Shown here piece by piece: positions 1 to 9,819 of a DNA stretch of 64,000 bases; position 1 is the stretch's first letter, and every line of letters begins with the position of its first letter. Position numbers and translations under genes: made by a program. This DNA is from Paracandidimonas soli (GTDB taxonomy: Bacteria > Pseudomonadota > Gammaproteobacteria > Burkholderiales > Burkholderiaceae_B), in the NCBI RefSeq assembly GCF_004342005.1, contig NZ_SMBX01000002.1, forward strand, positions 496,001-560,000, written 5' to 3'. The notes below the pieces were generated by a model. The model had not been told where the DNA came from and searched no databases. It saw nothing but the letters and a program-made list of their open reading frames with translations.

Positions 1-650
1 AAATCAGTCCGCCGCTTTCCAGCATGCGCTTGACGTGCGCAAGCGAGGCTTCGGCGCCGTGGATCATGGCGCCGGGCTTGCTGCGCGAGACCAGCGAACC
101 GTCTTCCTCATAGGCGCGGTCGGCGAAGGCTTCCTCGGCGACGCGCAGCCCTTGCTCCTTTCCGGCGCGGCTGAGCTGCGACAGGGCGGGCGACAGCAGG
201 ACCAGCGACGGATCGTAGGCGTGGATGGCCCTGGCCACGACCTGGGCCAGCGCATAGTCGGCCGCGGCCATATTGTTCAGCGCGCCATGCGCCTTGACGT
301 GGACGACGCGGGCGCCTTCCGCCTTCGCCATGCCGTCGAGCGCGGCGATCTGGTAGATGATGGCGGCTTCGAGCTCATCGGGCGCCATGACCATGTTGCG
401 GCGTCCGAAGCCCTGCAGGTCGGGAAAGGAGGGATGAGCGCCGATATCGACGTTGTTTGCCTTGGCTGTCCGTATGGTGTTGCGCATGACGAGAGGATCG
501 CCTGCGTGGAAGCCGCATGCGATATTCGCCGAGTCGATAATCTGCAGCAAGGCTTCGTCCATGCCCATTTTCCATGCGCCGAAGCTTTCGCCCAGATCGG
601 CGTTCAGTCCAACAGTCGGTGTCTCAGTGTGTGTGCTGTTCGTTGCCATG
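1..650 (-). CDS. pxpA: 5-oxoprolinase subunit A (LamB/YcsF family), 3' end outside window
   Basis: LamB/YcsF-family protein, the A subunit of the ATP-dependent PxpABC 5-oxoprolinase that opens 5-oxo-L-proline to L-glutamate in the cytoplasm. The ATG at 650 has a strong AAGGAG a few bases upstream. About 216 codons are visible, of roughly 250 usual for the family. Family motifs are intact: NADLGESFG from residue 16, ANIACGFHAGDP from 41 and VKAHGALNN near 118. It follows the fused B/C gene by 36 bases on the same strand, so all three activities probably share one transcript. Confidence 0.93.
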
Positions 651-686
651 CGAGGCTCCTTTTAGCGGTAACAGGCCCTAAGCCTG

Positions 687-2588
687 TCATTCATTCGAAG
701 AAGAAATAATGATGCCGCTGGCCAGGTTGGCCCTGCGCAGCCGGGATTCGTCCGGAGCGCCCGCCACGGCGAGGCGCTCGATGGCATCCAGCCTGCGACG
801 GAATGCGGCGGCGGCTTCATGTTGGACCCGTCGGGCTTCCTGCATGCCGATCTCGACGAAGCGGATGCGATCCCCGGGAACGAGCCGGCCCAGCAGCGGC
901 ATGTCCGCGCGGATGACGACGCAAGGCTTGGTGTAGCCGCCCGTGGTCTGCGCATCGGAAAGCAGGATGATGGGCATGCCGTCCGCGGGCACCTGTATGG
1001 CGCCGGGCACGATGCCGTCGCTGGGAATGTCGGCGCCGAGCTCACCGTGCTCGAGCGCGGGCCCGTGCAGGCGCAGGCCCATGCGGTCCGCCTGCGGGGA
1101 TACGGTATAGACGGTGGAGTAGAACTGTTCCAGCGCCTGCGGCGTAAAGTGATCGCGCTGCGGGCCGGCGATCACGCGCAGCTCGACGGGCGCTGCGTCG
1201 TCCGCCGGCTCCCGGGCCGGATCCGGCCCTAGCAGGAGGTCGCAGCCCTGTTCGCTGGCCGGCAGGCTTCCGGTTTCCAGCCGGTCGCCCGTCTGCAGCG
1301 TGCGCCCCTCCAGGCCGCCCAGGCGGGAGCGCAGATAAGTGGAGCGGCTGCCCAGGACCGGATCGAGCTGGATGCCGCCGCTGAAAGCCAGATAGGCAGG
1401 GCGGGGCGAATGGCAGACGACGCTGGCGACATCCCCCGGCTTCAGGACGGTTCCGCGCCCTGAGGGAATCTCCAGGGATTCGCCGCTAGCCCGGGAAACC
1501 TTGAGCAGTGCGTCTCCGGCCAGACCGCAGCGCACGGCGGGGCCTGCGACGCGGAACCGGGGGCCGCCGCCCAGGAGCTCCAGCGCGGCCGAGCCTTCCG
1601 GCGCGCCGGCAAGCGCATTGGCGATCCGGAAGGTTTCGGGATCGTGCGCGCCGGCCAGGGGAACGCCCAGATAGCGCCAGCCGCTGCGTCCTTCATCCTG
1701 CACGGAGACGCCCCATGCGCCATCCAGGATTTCCAGGCATGAGCGGGACTCTGCGACGGCGGCCGGCGCACATCCTTCGCTGTCCAGGCTGAAGCGCGCG
1801 GATGGCGTCTGCGCCTGCGTCTGTGCGTCGGCCAGCAGGCTTTCCGGCTGCCAGTCGGCAGCGGCGCAGGCTTGCTCGAGTTCCAGGTATTCGTCCACGG
1901 AGATGGGGCGCCAGCGCACCGAGTCTCCCGGAGCGAGCAGGGCGGGCCGGCTCTTCCAGTTCAGGCTGAACAGGGGGACGGGTGTACGTCCCAGCAGGTG
2001 CCAGCCGGCGGGGCATTGCCAGGGATAGATCACGCACTGGGTCCCGGCGACGGCAATGGAGCGCTCCGGCACGGAAGTGCGCGGCGTCTTGCGGCGAGGC
2101 TGCTGCATTTCCGCCGGTATGCCGTCCAGGTAGGGAAGCCCCGGCATGAAGCCGAGCATGCCCACGGTAAGCATGGATTCCTGCATTCGCTCGATGATGT
2201 GCTCGGGGCTCAGGGAGCAGGCTTCGGCAAGAGAGTGGAGATCGGGCGCATAGTTTTCGTCGAAGCAGGCGGGAATCTCCCATGTCCTGCCTGGAGGCAA
2301 CTGGTCTTCCGCCTGCCCCGCCAGATCCAGCAGGGCCGCGTCCAGGCCCGAGAGCGTCTCCTGGCGAGGATCCGCATGCACTGTGACGGATGTGAAGGCG
2401 GGCGTCCATTCCAAAATGCCGGTCAAGACGCCTGTGCCCGCATGACGGGCCAGCAGGGAGCAAAAAGAGAGGGCGCGTGCATTGGCCTGCCGCGTGATGG
2501 CGCGACCGAAGTAGATGGTCCAGGCCCCATCGCCCAGCGCCTGGATCCAGGGAGCCATCGAATTTATATTGCCGGGGGAGTGTGTCAT
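687..2588 (-). CDS. pxpB/pxpC: 5-oxoprolinase subunits B and C fused in one polypeptide (KipI-KipA type)
   Basis: A 633-residue fusion. The first ~230 residues are the KipI/PxpB carboxyltransferase C/D half (GFMPGLPYLDGIP, then a VAGTQCVIYPWQCPAGWHLLG block). After a variable linker, residues ~300 to the end are the KipA/PxpC A/B half (SVQDEGRSGWRYLGVPLAGA, SDGIVPGAIQVPADGMPI, DAQTTGGYTKP). It supplies the other subunits of 5-oxoproline hydrolysis together with pxpA. The reading frame stays open far upstream, but the homology starts close to the ATG at 2588; an ATG at 2558 is a possible alternative. Such B-C fusions are known in proteobacteria; some relatives are annotated as urea or allophanate carboxyltransferases. 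Confidence 0.9.
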   Translation of the reverse strand: MTHSPGNINSMAPWIQALGDGAWTIYFGRAITRQANARALSFCSLLARHAGTGVLTGILEWTPAFTSVTVHADPRQETLSGLDAALLDLAGQAEDQLPPGRTWEIPACFDENYAPDLHSLAEACSLSPEHIIERMQESMLTVGMLGFMPGLPYLDGIPAEMQQPRRKTPRTSVPERSIAVAGTQCVIYPWQCPAGWHLLGRTPVPLFSLNWKSRPALLAPGDSVRWRPISVDEYLELEQACAAADWQPESLLADAQTQAQTPSARFSLDSEGCAPAAVAESRSCLEILDGAWGVSVQDEGRSGWRYLGVPLAGAHDPETFRIANALAGAPEGSAALELLGGGPRFRVAGPAVRCGLAGDALLKVSRASGESLEIPSGRGTVLKPGDVASVVCHSPRPAYLAFSGGIQLDPVLGSRSTYLRSRLGGLEGRTLQTGDRLETGSLPASEQGCDLLLGPDPAREPADDAAPVELRVIAGPQRDHFTPQALEQFYSTVYTVSPQADRMGLRLHGPALEHGELGADIPSDGIVPGAIQVPADGMPIILLSDAQTTGGYTKPCVVIRADMPLLGRLVPGDRIRFVEIGMQEARRVQHEAAAAFRRRLDAIERLAVAGAPDESRLRRANLASGIIISSSNE

Positions 2589-2631
2589 TGATAAGCAGGT
2601 TCTTTCCGTCCCGGCGGCTGGCCGGGCCCGG

Positions 2632-2650
2632 ATCCCGCCATGAGCGGGAT
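2632..2650. promoter_or_regulatory. Inverted repeat in the pxpBC/proC divergent intergenic region
   Basis: Perfect 7-bp inverted repeat ATCCCGC-CATGA-GCGGGAT, 44 bases upstream of the pxpBC start and between two divergent genes. It could be an operator or a hairpin in a 5' leader; nothing in the sequence decides between these. Confidence 0.3.
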
Positions 2651-2784
2651 GGTTTCGCCAAATAAGGAAGTCAGGGATTATTATGTCATGTCTTTGCCTG
2701 CCATTTCGCCCCTGCGATACGGGCCGGCCACGGGCGCACCATTCCGGATCCCCACCCTCCCTGGAACTCTTCGCAATAGTAATC

Positions 2785-3618
2785 ATGAATACTTCCGCAC
2801 AACAAGCATTGACACTGGCATTCATCGGCGGCGGCAATATGGCAACCGCCCTGGCTTCGGGCCTGATCGGCAAGCGCTGCGGCGCGCACGACGTCCTTGT
2901 CATCGATCCGCACGAGGATACGCGCCGGCGCTGGGAGCAGCAGGGCACGCAGAGCGCGGCCCAGGCCGGCGAGCAGCTCGCCGGGCAGCGCATCTGGGTA
3001 TTTGCCGTCAAGCCCCAGGTCATGAAGGACGTCGTCGCCGCCTGCAGGCCGTTCCTGACGCCGGATACCCTGATCGTCAGCGTGGCGGCGGGCATACCGG
3101 GCAGCGCAATTTCCGGCTGGCTGGGCGGCCATAAGCGCATTGTGCGCTGCATGCCGAATACACCTGCGCTCATCGGCGCGGGCGCCAGCGGCCTGTTCGC
3201 GCTCGACGATGTTTCTGACGAGGACCGCGGCGTGGTGCAGCAACTGCTCAAGGCGACGGGAGAAATCACCTGGGTCGACTCGGACGAGCAAATCGACGCC
3301 GTCACCGGACTTTCCGGCAGCGGCCCCGCCTATGTGTTCTATTTCCTGGAGGCGCTGATCGACGGCGGCATCGCCATGGGTCTGTCGCCGGAGAAATCCC
3401 GCATGCTCGCCCTGGCGACGCTGCGCGGCGCGACGGAGCTCGCAGCAATGTCTCCCGAGCCCCCGTCCGTGCTCCGCGACCGCGTCACCTCCAAGGGCGG
3501 CACGACCGCCGCCGCGCTGGGCGTGCTGGAGACGGGCAAGGTGGCTGCCACCGTCAAGCAGGCCATGGAGGCGGCCCGTGTCCGCGCGGGAGAGCTGGCA
3601 GGCGAATTCGCCAGGTAA
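2785..3618 (+). CDS. proC: Pyrroline-5-carboxylate reductase
   Basis: Last step of proline synthesis: NAD(P)H-dependent reduction of 1-pyrroline-5-carboxylate, cytoplasmic. 277 residues, full length. The N-terminal Rossmann motif is FIGGGNMATALASGL; the C-terminal dimerisation domain carries SGSGPAYVFYFLEAL and the family signature DRVTSKGGTTAAAL. The start at 2785 gives the usual N-terminus (hydrophobic strand directly before the glycine loop); the frame is open further upstream but that part has no family similarity. It is divergent from the 5-oxoprolinase genes; both routes touch the glutamate/proline pool. Confidence 0.96.
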   Translation: MNTSAQQALTLAFIGGGNMATALASGLIGKRCGAHDVLVIDPHEDTRRRWEQQGTQSAAQAGEQLAGQRIWVFAVKPQVMKDVVAACRPFLTPDTLIVSVAAGIPGSAISGWLGGHKRIVRCMPNTPALIGAGASGLFALDDVSDEDRGVVQQLLKATGEITWVDSDEQIDAVTGLSGSGPAYVFYFLEALIDGGIAMGLSPEKSRMLALATLRGATELAAMSPEPPSVLRDRVTSKGGTTAAALGVLETGKVAATVKQAMEAARVRAGELAGEFAR

Positions 3619-3629
3619 TGCGCCCTGAT

Positions 3630-3686
3630 GCGGGGCGCGGCGCACCCCGGAGACGGCCCCGCCCGCACAAAAGCGGGGCGCGGCGC
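3630..3686. repeat. 14-bp direct repeat with alternative hairpins between proC and livK
   Basis: GCGGGGCGCGGCGC occurs at 3630-3643 and again at 3673-3686. Between them, GCCCCGC (3656-3662) is complementary to the first seven bases of either copy, so the RNA can form one of two mutually exclusive GC-rich hairpins. No T-run follows, so this is not a classical terminator. It may end proC transcription weakly or act in the livK leader. Confidence 0.45.
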
Positions 3687-3844
3687 CGCCTCGGTAGTTA
3701 TCCGTAGTGACAAGACACCGCTGCGGTGGGCAGAATACGTTCGCCGCTACAAGCGGAGCCTTTCATTACACAGCTTGCCGCAACAAACAGAAACGGGCGC
3801 CACAAGCCTCTCGTTGCGACCTGCGCCACAGGAGATGTATCTGC

Positions 3845-4960
3845 ATGAAACTGATCAAAAAAGCCCCAAGCCTGGTATTGGCGTTCAGTGCAGTCGCTAT
3901 GTCCGCCAGCGTCATGGCGGCCGATCCCATCAAGATCGGTATTCCGCAACCCATGACTGGTCCGGCCACGCAATACGGCGACCAGATCCAGGCCGGCGCG
4001 CTGACTGCCATCGATGCCATCAACGCCGCAGGCGGCGTCAAGGGGCGCAAGCTCGAACCGCTGCTCATCGATGACGGCTGCGAGCCGAAGCAGGCGGTTC
4101 CCGCGGCCAACCGGGTCGTGAACTCCGGCGCCAAGTTCGCCGTAGCGCATGCCTGCTCGGGTACGACGGTTCCCGCCGTCAACGTGTATGAGCAAGAGGG
4201 CATTGTCGCGATCACCCCGGGCGCGACCTCTCCGCTGGTGACCGACACCATCAAGCCGCATTTCTTCTTTCGCACCATCGGACGCGACGACCAGCAAGGT
4301 CCGTTCGCGGCCAAGTACATCGCCGACACGCTCAAGCCCAAGAACGTCGCCGTGCTGCACGACAAACAGACCTACGGCTCCGGCGTGGCTTCGCAGGTGC
4401 GCGACAGCCTGCAGCAGGCGGGCGTCAAGATTGGGCTGTACGAGGGCATCAACGTCGGCGACAGCGACTATTCCGCCGTCATCACCAAGCTGAAGGGTTC
4501 GGGCGCGGATCTGGTCTATTTCGGCGGCTACCACGCCGAACTCGGCCTGCTGCTGCGCCAGGCGCGCGAACAGGGCCTGACCACCCAGTTCATGGGGCCT
4601 GAAGGCGTCGCCAACCAGGATCTTGTGGCCATTGCCGGCCCGGCTGTAAGCGGCCTGCTGGTTACGCTGCCGACCGACTTCACCAAGATGGAAAGCAATG
4701 CCAAGGTCATGGAGCACTTCAAGACCTACAAGCGCAGCCCGAACGGCGCATTCACGTTCCCGGCCTACGCCGCGGTGCAGATCATCGCCCAGACCATCGA
4801 CGCAGTCGGCGAAGACCCGACGAAGGGCGCGGACTACATCCACGCAACCACGTTCGACACGGCCATCGGCAAGGTCGAGTACGACGAGAAGGGCGACCTG
4901 AAGGAATTCGAGTTCGCCGTCTTCAAATGGGATGAAAAAGGCAATCTGGAATTGCTGTAA
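3845..4960 (+). CDS. livK: Branched-chain amino acid ABC transporter, periplasmic binding protein
   Basis: Type I periplasmic binding protein, 371 residues. An N-terminal signal peptide (MKLIKK, a hydrophobic core, then ASVMA|ADP near residue 23) sends it to the periplasm, where it would bind Leu/Ile/Val or a related amino acid and deliver it to LivHM. The mature N-terminus KIGIPQPMTGPATQYGDQ is typical of LivK/LivJ. A GGAG precedes the ATG. First gene of livKHMGF. A stem-loop follows it and probably keeps receptor mRNA above permease mRNA. The exact ligand cannot be read from sequence. Confidence 0.93.
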   Translation: MKLIKKAPSLVLAFSAVAMSASVMAADPIKIGIPQPMTGPATQYGDQIQAGALTAIDAINAAGGVKGRKLEPLLIDDGCEPKQAVPAANRVVNSGAKFAVAHACSGTTVPAVNVYEQEGIVAITPGATSPLVTDTIKPHFFFRTIGRDDQQGPFAAKYIADTLKPKNVAVLHDKQTYGSGVASQVRDSLQQAGVKIGLYEGINVGDSDYSAVITKLKGSGADLVYFGGYHAELGLLLRQAREQGLTTQFMGPEGVANQDLVAIAGPAVSGLLVTLPTDFTKMESNAKVMEHFKTYKRSPNGAFTFPAYAAVQIIAQTIDAVGEDPTKGADYIHATTFDTAIGKVEYDEKGDLKEFEFAVFKWDEKGNLELL

Positions 4961-4977
4961 GCTTTCCATGATCGCCG

Positions 4978-5013
4978 GGCTCCAGCCTTGTTCCAGGCTG
5001 GGGCCTATTCCTT
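4978..5013 (+). terminator. Stem-loop between livK and livH (partial terminator or mRNA-stabilising stem)
   Basis: An 11-bp stem, GGCTCCAGCCT (4978-4988) with AGGCTGGGGCC (4995-5005), loop TGTTCC, one G-T pair, followed by the pyrimidine-rich TATTCCTTCT. Its place between binding protein and first permease gene fits differential expression inside one operon. The weak T-run argues for partial read-through. Confidence 0.6.
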
Positions 5014-5121
5014 CTCATGCTATGGCTTCGCCCTGGATCAGACCAGGCGGCACGGCAAATAACATAAAATGCACGCCGTTTTCCGCAAGCCCCGGGTCGC
5101 AACGTTACCGGAACTACTCTT

Positions 5122-6047
<926 letters not shown>

Positions 6048-6048
<1 letters not shown>

Positions 6049-7274
6049 TGGACAAAGCATTCAAAAACGCATTCATCGCGGCGCTGATGACGGGCGTTAT
6101 CATTGCGCCCATTTTCGGCTTCCAGATCCTGCGCTCCGGCATGCAGACGCATCTCCAGGCCGACTGGAAGATGATCCTGGGCGGCATGGCCGTCGTGTTC
6201 GTCTTCCAGATGGTGAGGCCGCTGCTGCGCAAGGCCATGGGTGGAAAGCAGCGAGCCTTCTCGCTGCCGCCGCTGTCGGAGACCGCGCGCAAGGGCATCA
6301 TTCTCGTGCTGATCGCCATCGCGCTGGTATGGCCGTTCTTCACGGGCAGGGCGCAGGTCGATATCGCCACGCTGGTGCTGATCTACGTCATGCTGGGCCT
6401 GGGCCTGAACATCGTGGTGGGCTTCGCCGGGCTGCTGGACCTCGGCTTCGTGGGTTTCTACGCCGTGGGCGCCTATACCTATGCGCTGCTGTATCACTGG
6501 GCCGGCTGGGGCTTCTGGCAGGCATTGCCGCTGGCCGGCGGCTGCGCGGCGCTGTTCGGCTATCTGCTGGGCTTTCCCGTCCTGCGGCTGCGCGGCGACT
6601 ATCTCGCCATCGTCACGCTCGGTTTCGGGGAAATCATCCGCCTGCTGCTGATCAATCTCTACTCGTTCACCGGCGGTCCCGACGGCATCTCCGGCATTCC
6701 CAAGCCGACCGTATTCGGCTATCCCATGGCAAGGCGCGCGCCCGAAGGGCAGACCACGTTCCATGAGCTGGTGGGGTGGACGTTCTCCAACCAGGACGTC
6801 ATTGTTTATCTTTACCTGATGGCGCTGTGCCTGGCGCTGATCACATTGTTCGTTTCCAATCGCCTGGTCCGCATGCCGGTGGGCCGCGCATGGGAAGCCC
6901 TGCGCGAAGACGAGATCGCCTGCCGTTCGCTAGGCCTGAACCCCACCAACATCAAGCTGTCGGCTTTCACCATCGGCGCCATGTTCGCCGGCTTCGGCGG
7001 GGCTTTCTTCGCCGCCCGCCAGGGCCTGGTCAATCCCGAGTCCTTCACCTTCATCGAGTCCGCGCTGATCCTGGCCATCGTGGTGCTGGGCGGCATGGGC
7101 TCGCAGGTGGGCGTCATCCTGGCCGCTGTCCTGTTGACGGTCGTGCCCGAAATCGCGCGCGAATTCGCCGAATACCGAATGCTGATTTTCGGCCTTGTCA
7201 TGGTGTTGATGATGATGTGGCGGCCCCAGGGGCTGCTGCCGGTGAAACGCCCGCATGTGGAGCTTGCATCATGA
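6048..7274 (+). CDS. livM: Branched-chain amino acid ABC transporter, inner-membrane permease LivM
   Basis: 408 residues, longer than LivH because of an N-terminal pair of extra hydrophobic segments (about residues 10-70), usual for LivM. The core contains [20 protein letters not shown] and, near the C-terminus, [17 protein letters not shown]. Inner-membrane channel subunit. Its TGA overlaps the livG ATG by four bases (ATGA). Confidence 0.95.
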
Positions 7275-8038
7275 GCGACGTACTACTGAGCGTTTCCGAC
7301 CTGACCATGCGCTTCGGCGGTCTGCTGGCTGTCTCCAAGGTCGCCTTCGACGTGCGCCGCGACGAGGTTTTCGCCATCATCGGCCCCAACGGCGCGGGCA
7401 AGACCACGGTATTCAACTGCGTGGGCGGCTTCTACAAGCCGACGAGCGGCAACATCCACATGGACGGCAAGCCCATCCATGGCCTCTCCAGCCACAAGGT
7501 GGCGCGCCACGGGCTGGTGCGCACGTTCCAGAACGTCCGGCTGTTCAAGAAACTGACCGTGCTGGAAAACCTGCTGGTCGCCCAGCATGCGCACATCAAC
7601 ACCAATTTGCTGCATGGGCTGCTGAAGACCCCGTCCTATCGGCGGTCCGAGGCGCAGGCTCTGGCGAATGCCGTGCAATGGCTGGAGTTCATGGGCCTGC
7701 GCGACTATGCTAACCGCGAAGCGGGCAATCTGGCCTACGGGCACCAGCGCCGGCTGGAAATCGCGCGCTGCATGATCACCTCTCCGCGACTGCTGATGCT
7801 GGACGAACCCGCCGCCGGCCTGAATCCCCAGGAAAAACGGGATCTCAGCGCGCTGATCGACAGGCTGCGCAAGGAGTTCGGCGTTGCGGTGCTGCTGATC
7901 GAACACGACATGAGCCTCGTCATGGGCATCTCCGACCGCATCATGGTCATGGAACACGGTCAGCCCATTACAACAGGGCTGCCCAACGATGTGCGCACGG
8001 ATCCGCGCGTCATCAAGGCCTATCTGGGGGAAGAATAA
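7271..8038 (+). CDS. livG: Branched-chain amino acid ABC transporter, ATPase LivG
   Basis: 255-residue ATPase. Walker A is GPNGAGKTT, Walker [12 protein letters not shown], and the H-loop follows as LLIEHDM. The signature sequence reads [13 protein letters not shown], the LivG variant of LSGGQ with His replacing a usual Gln. It energises import through LivHM with LivF. The ATG at 7271 overlaps the livM stop; the next gene starts at the base after this stop. Confidence 0.95.
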   Translation: MSDVLLSVSDLTMRFGGLLAVSKVAFDVRRDEVFAIIGPNGAGKTTVFNCVGGFYKPTSGNIHMDGKPIHGLSSHKVARHGLVRTFQNVRLFKKLTVLENLLVAQHAHINTNLLHGLLKTPSYRRSEAQALANAVQWLEFMGLRDYANREAGNLAYGHQRRLEIARCMITSPRLLMLDEPAAGLNPQEKRDLSALIDRLRKEFGVAVLLIEHDMSLVMGISDRIMVMEHGQPITTGLPNDVRTDPRVIKAYLGEE

Positions 8039-8740
8039 GTGCTGAAGCTACAGAACGTGCACACGCATTACGGCGCCATCCAGGCGCTCAACGATGTGTC
8101 GGTGGAAGTCAACAAGGGCGAAATCGTCACCCTGATCGGCGCGAACGGAGCGGGCAAGACGACGCTGCTGATGACTGTGTGCGGCTCGCCCAGGGCGAGC
8201 TCGGGCGCCATCACCTTCGAAGGCCACGACATCACCAAGGAAGACACGCATACCATCATGCGCCGCGGGATCGGCATTTCGCCCGAAGGGCGGCGCGTCT
8301 TTCCCGACCTGACCGTGCTGGAAAACCTGCACATGGGCGGATTCTTCCTCGGCAAGCAGGAGATCGAGGCAAGCATCGAGCATGTCTATCATCTCTTTCC
8401 TCGCCTGAAGGAGCGCAGCAACCAGCGGGCGGGCACCATGTCGGGCGGAGAGCAGCAGATGCTGGCCATCGGCAGGGCGTTGATGACACGTCCGCGCCTG
8501 CTGCTGCTCGACGAGCCCACGCTGGGCCTGGCGCCGCTGATCATCGCCCAGATATTCGACATCATCCGCACGATCCGGGACGAGGGGATGACTGTGTTTC
8601 TGGTCGAGCAGAACGCCAACAAGGCCTTGCAGATCGCCGACCGGGGCTACGTGCTGGAAACGGGCAAGGTGGTGCTTGCGGACACGGGAGCAAACCTGCT
8701 CATCAATGACGACGTGCGCAAGGCCTATCTGGGCGCCTGA
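8039..8740 (+). CDS. livF: Branched-chain amino acid ABC transporter, ATPase LivF
   Basis: 233-residue ATPase. Walker A GANGAGKTT, signature MSGGEQQMLAIGRAL, Walker B LLLLDEPTLGL. The start is GTG, immediately after the livG stop codon with no gap, which indicates translational coupling; the alignment of LKLQNVHTHYGAIQAL with family N-termini supports it. Last gene of the liv operon; no T-rich terminator is visible after it, so some transcription could continue into the dehydrogenase gene 62 bases on. Confidence 0.95.
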   Translation: MLKLQNVHTHYGAIQALNDVSVEVNKGEIVTLIGANGAGKTTLLMTVCGSPRASSGAITFEGHDITKEDTHTIMRRGIGISPEGRRVFPDLTVLENLHMGGFFLGKQEIEASIEHVYHLFPRLKERSNQRAGTMSGGEQQMLAIGRALMTRPRLLLLDEPTLGLAPLIIAQIFDIIRTIRDEGMTVFLVEQNANKALQIADRGYVLETGKVVLADTGANLLINDDVRKAYLGA

Positions 8741-8801
8741 GTCCGCGCAGGGGTGTTACCATTGCCAGGCCCTACAGCAATAACAGCAAAGAGACAACGC
8801 T

Positions 8802-9782
8802 ATGACGCAACAGAAGCTGAACGTCGTATTCCTGGATCGCGACACCCTTGCCCCGCACACGCACCTGCGCCCATTCGCATTTCCGCATGAGCTGACCATC
8901 CACGATCGCACAAGCCCCGAACTGGTGGCCGAGCGCATCCGCGACGCCGACATCGTCATCACCAACAAGGCTCCGGTGCGCGAAGACGCAATCGCCGGGG
9001 CGAAACGCCTGCGCCTGATCGCCGTGGCCGCAACGGGTACGGATGTCATCGACCTCAAGGCGGCGGCCGACAAGGACGTCGTGGTGTCCAATATCCGTGG
9101 CTATGCCGTCAACACGGTGCCTGAACATACGTTCGCGCTGATCTTCGCCCTGCGGCGCAGCATCATGGCCTATCACGCATCGGTGAAGGCGGGGCGCTGG
9201 CAGGAAGCCAGGCAGTTCTGCTACTTCGACTATCCGATCCGGGATCTGGCGGGCTCCGTCATCGGCATCATCGGCGAAGGCGCGCTGGGCCAGTCGGTCG
9301 CGGCCATCGCCCGAGGCCTTGGCATGAAAGTCCTGTTTGCCGCGCGCAAGAACGGGCCCAGGCAAGGCAGCCTCTATACACCGTTCGAAACCGTGATGGA
9401 GCAAAGCGACATCATCAGCCTGCATTGTCCGCTGAAGCCGGAAACCCGCAACATCATCGATGCGCCGGAATTCGCCCTGATGAAGCGCAAGCCGCTGCTC
9501 ATCAACACTTCGCGCGGCGGTCTCGTCAATGAAGAGGCCCTGGCAAAGGCGCTGCGTGGCGGGCAGATTGCCGGCGCCGGCTTCGATGTGGTCACGGCAG
9601 AACCTCCCGCGCCGGATCATGTATTCATGTCCCTGCTTGACCTTCCCAACTTCATCCTGACGCCGCACGTGGCCTGGGCCAGCGACGAGGCCATGCAGGG
9701 CCTGGCTGACCAATTGGTCGACAATGTGGAAGCCTTCATCGAAGGCGCGCCGCGCAACGTGGTGCCCGCGCCGGCGCGCTGA
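8802..9782 (+). CDS. D-2-hydroxyacid dehydrogenase (hydroxypyruvate/glycerate dehydrogenase type)
   Basis: 326-residue NAD(P)-dependent 2-hydroxyacid dehydrogenase. The NAD-binding loop is GIIGEGALGQSVA; active-site regions are INTSRGGLVNEEAL (Arg), TAEPP (Glu) and LTPHVAWAS (His). Similarity in layout to HprA and its position just upstream of a glycerate kinase suggest hydroxypyruvate-D-glycerate interconversion. Other 2-oxoacid substrates cannot be excluded. Same strand as the liv operon, the kinase and the SDR. Confidence 0.88.
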   Translation: MTQQKLNVVFLDRDTLAPHTHLRPFAFPHELTIHDRTSPELVAERIRDADIVITNKAPVREDAIAGAKRLRLIAVAATGTDVIDLKAAADKDVVVSNIRGYAVNTVPEHTFALIFALRRSIMAYHASVKAGRWQEARQFCYFDYPIRDLAGSVIGIIGEGALGQSVAAIARGLGMKVLFAARKNGPRQGSLYTPFETVMEQSDIISLHCPLKPETRNIIDAPEFALMKRKPLLINTSRGGLVNEEALAKALRGGQIAGAGFDVVTAEPPAPDHVFMSLLDLPNFILTPHVAWASDEAMQGLADQLVDNVEAFIEGAPRNVVPAPAR

Positions 9783-9819
9783 GCTTCCATTCATCCATAC
9801 ACATAGGTAGTCCTGTTTC

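Noticed and set aside
3698-4969. A 423-codon minus-strand frame opposite livK
   Set aside because: Complement of a clear periplasmic binding protein gene with signal peptide and ribosome site; no independent support.
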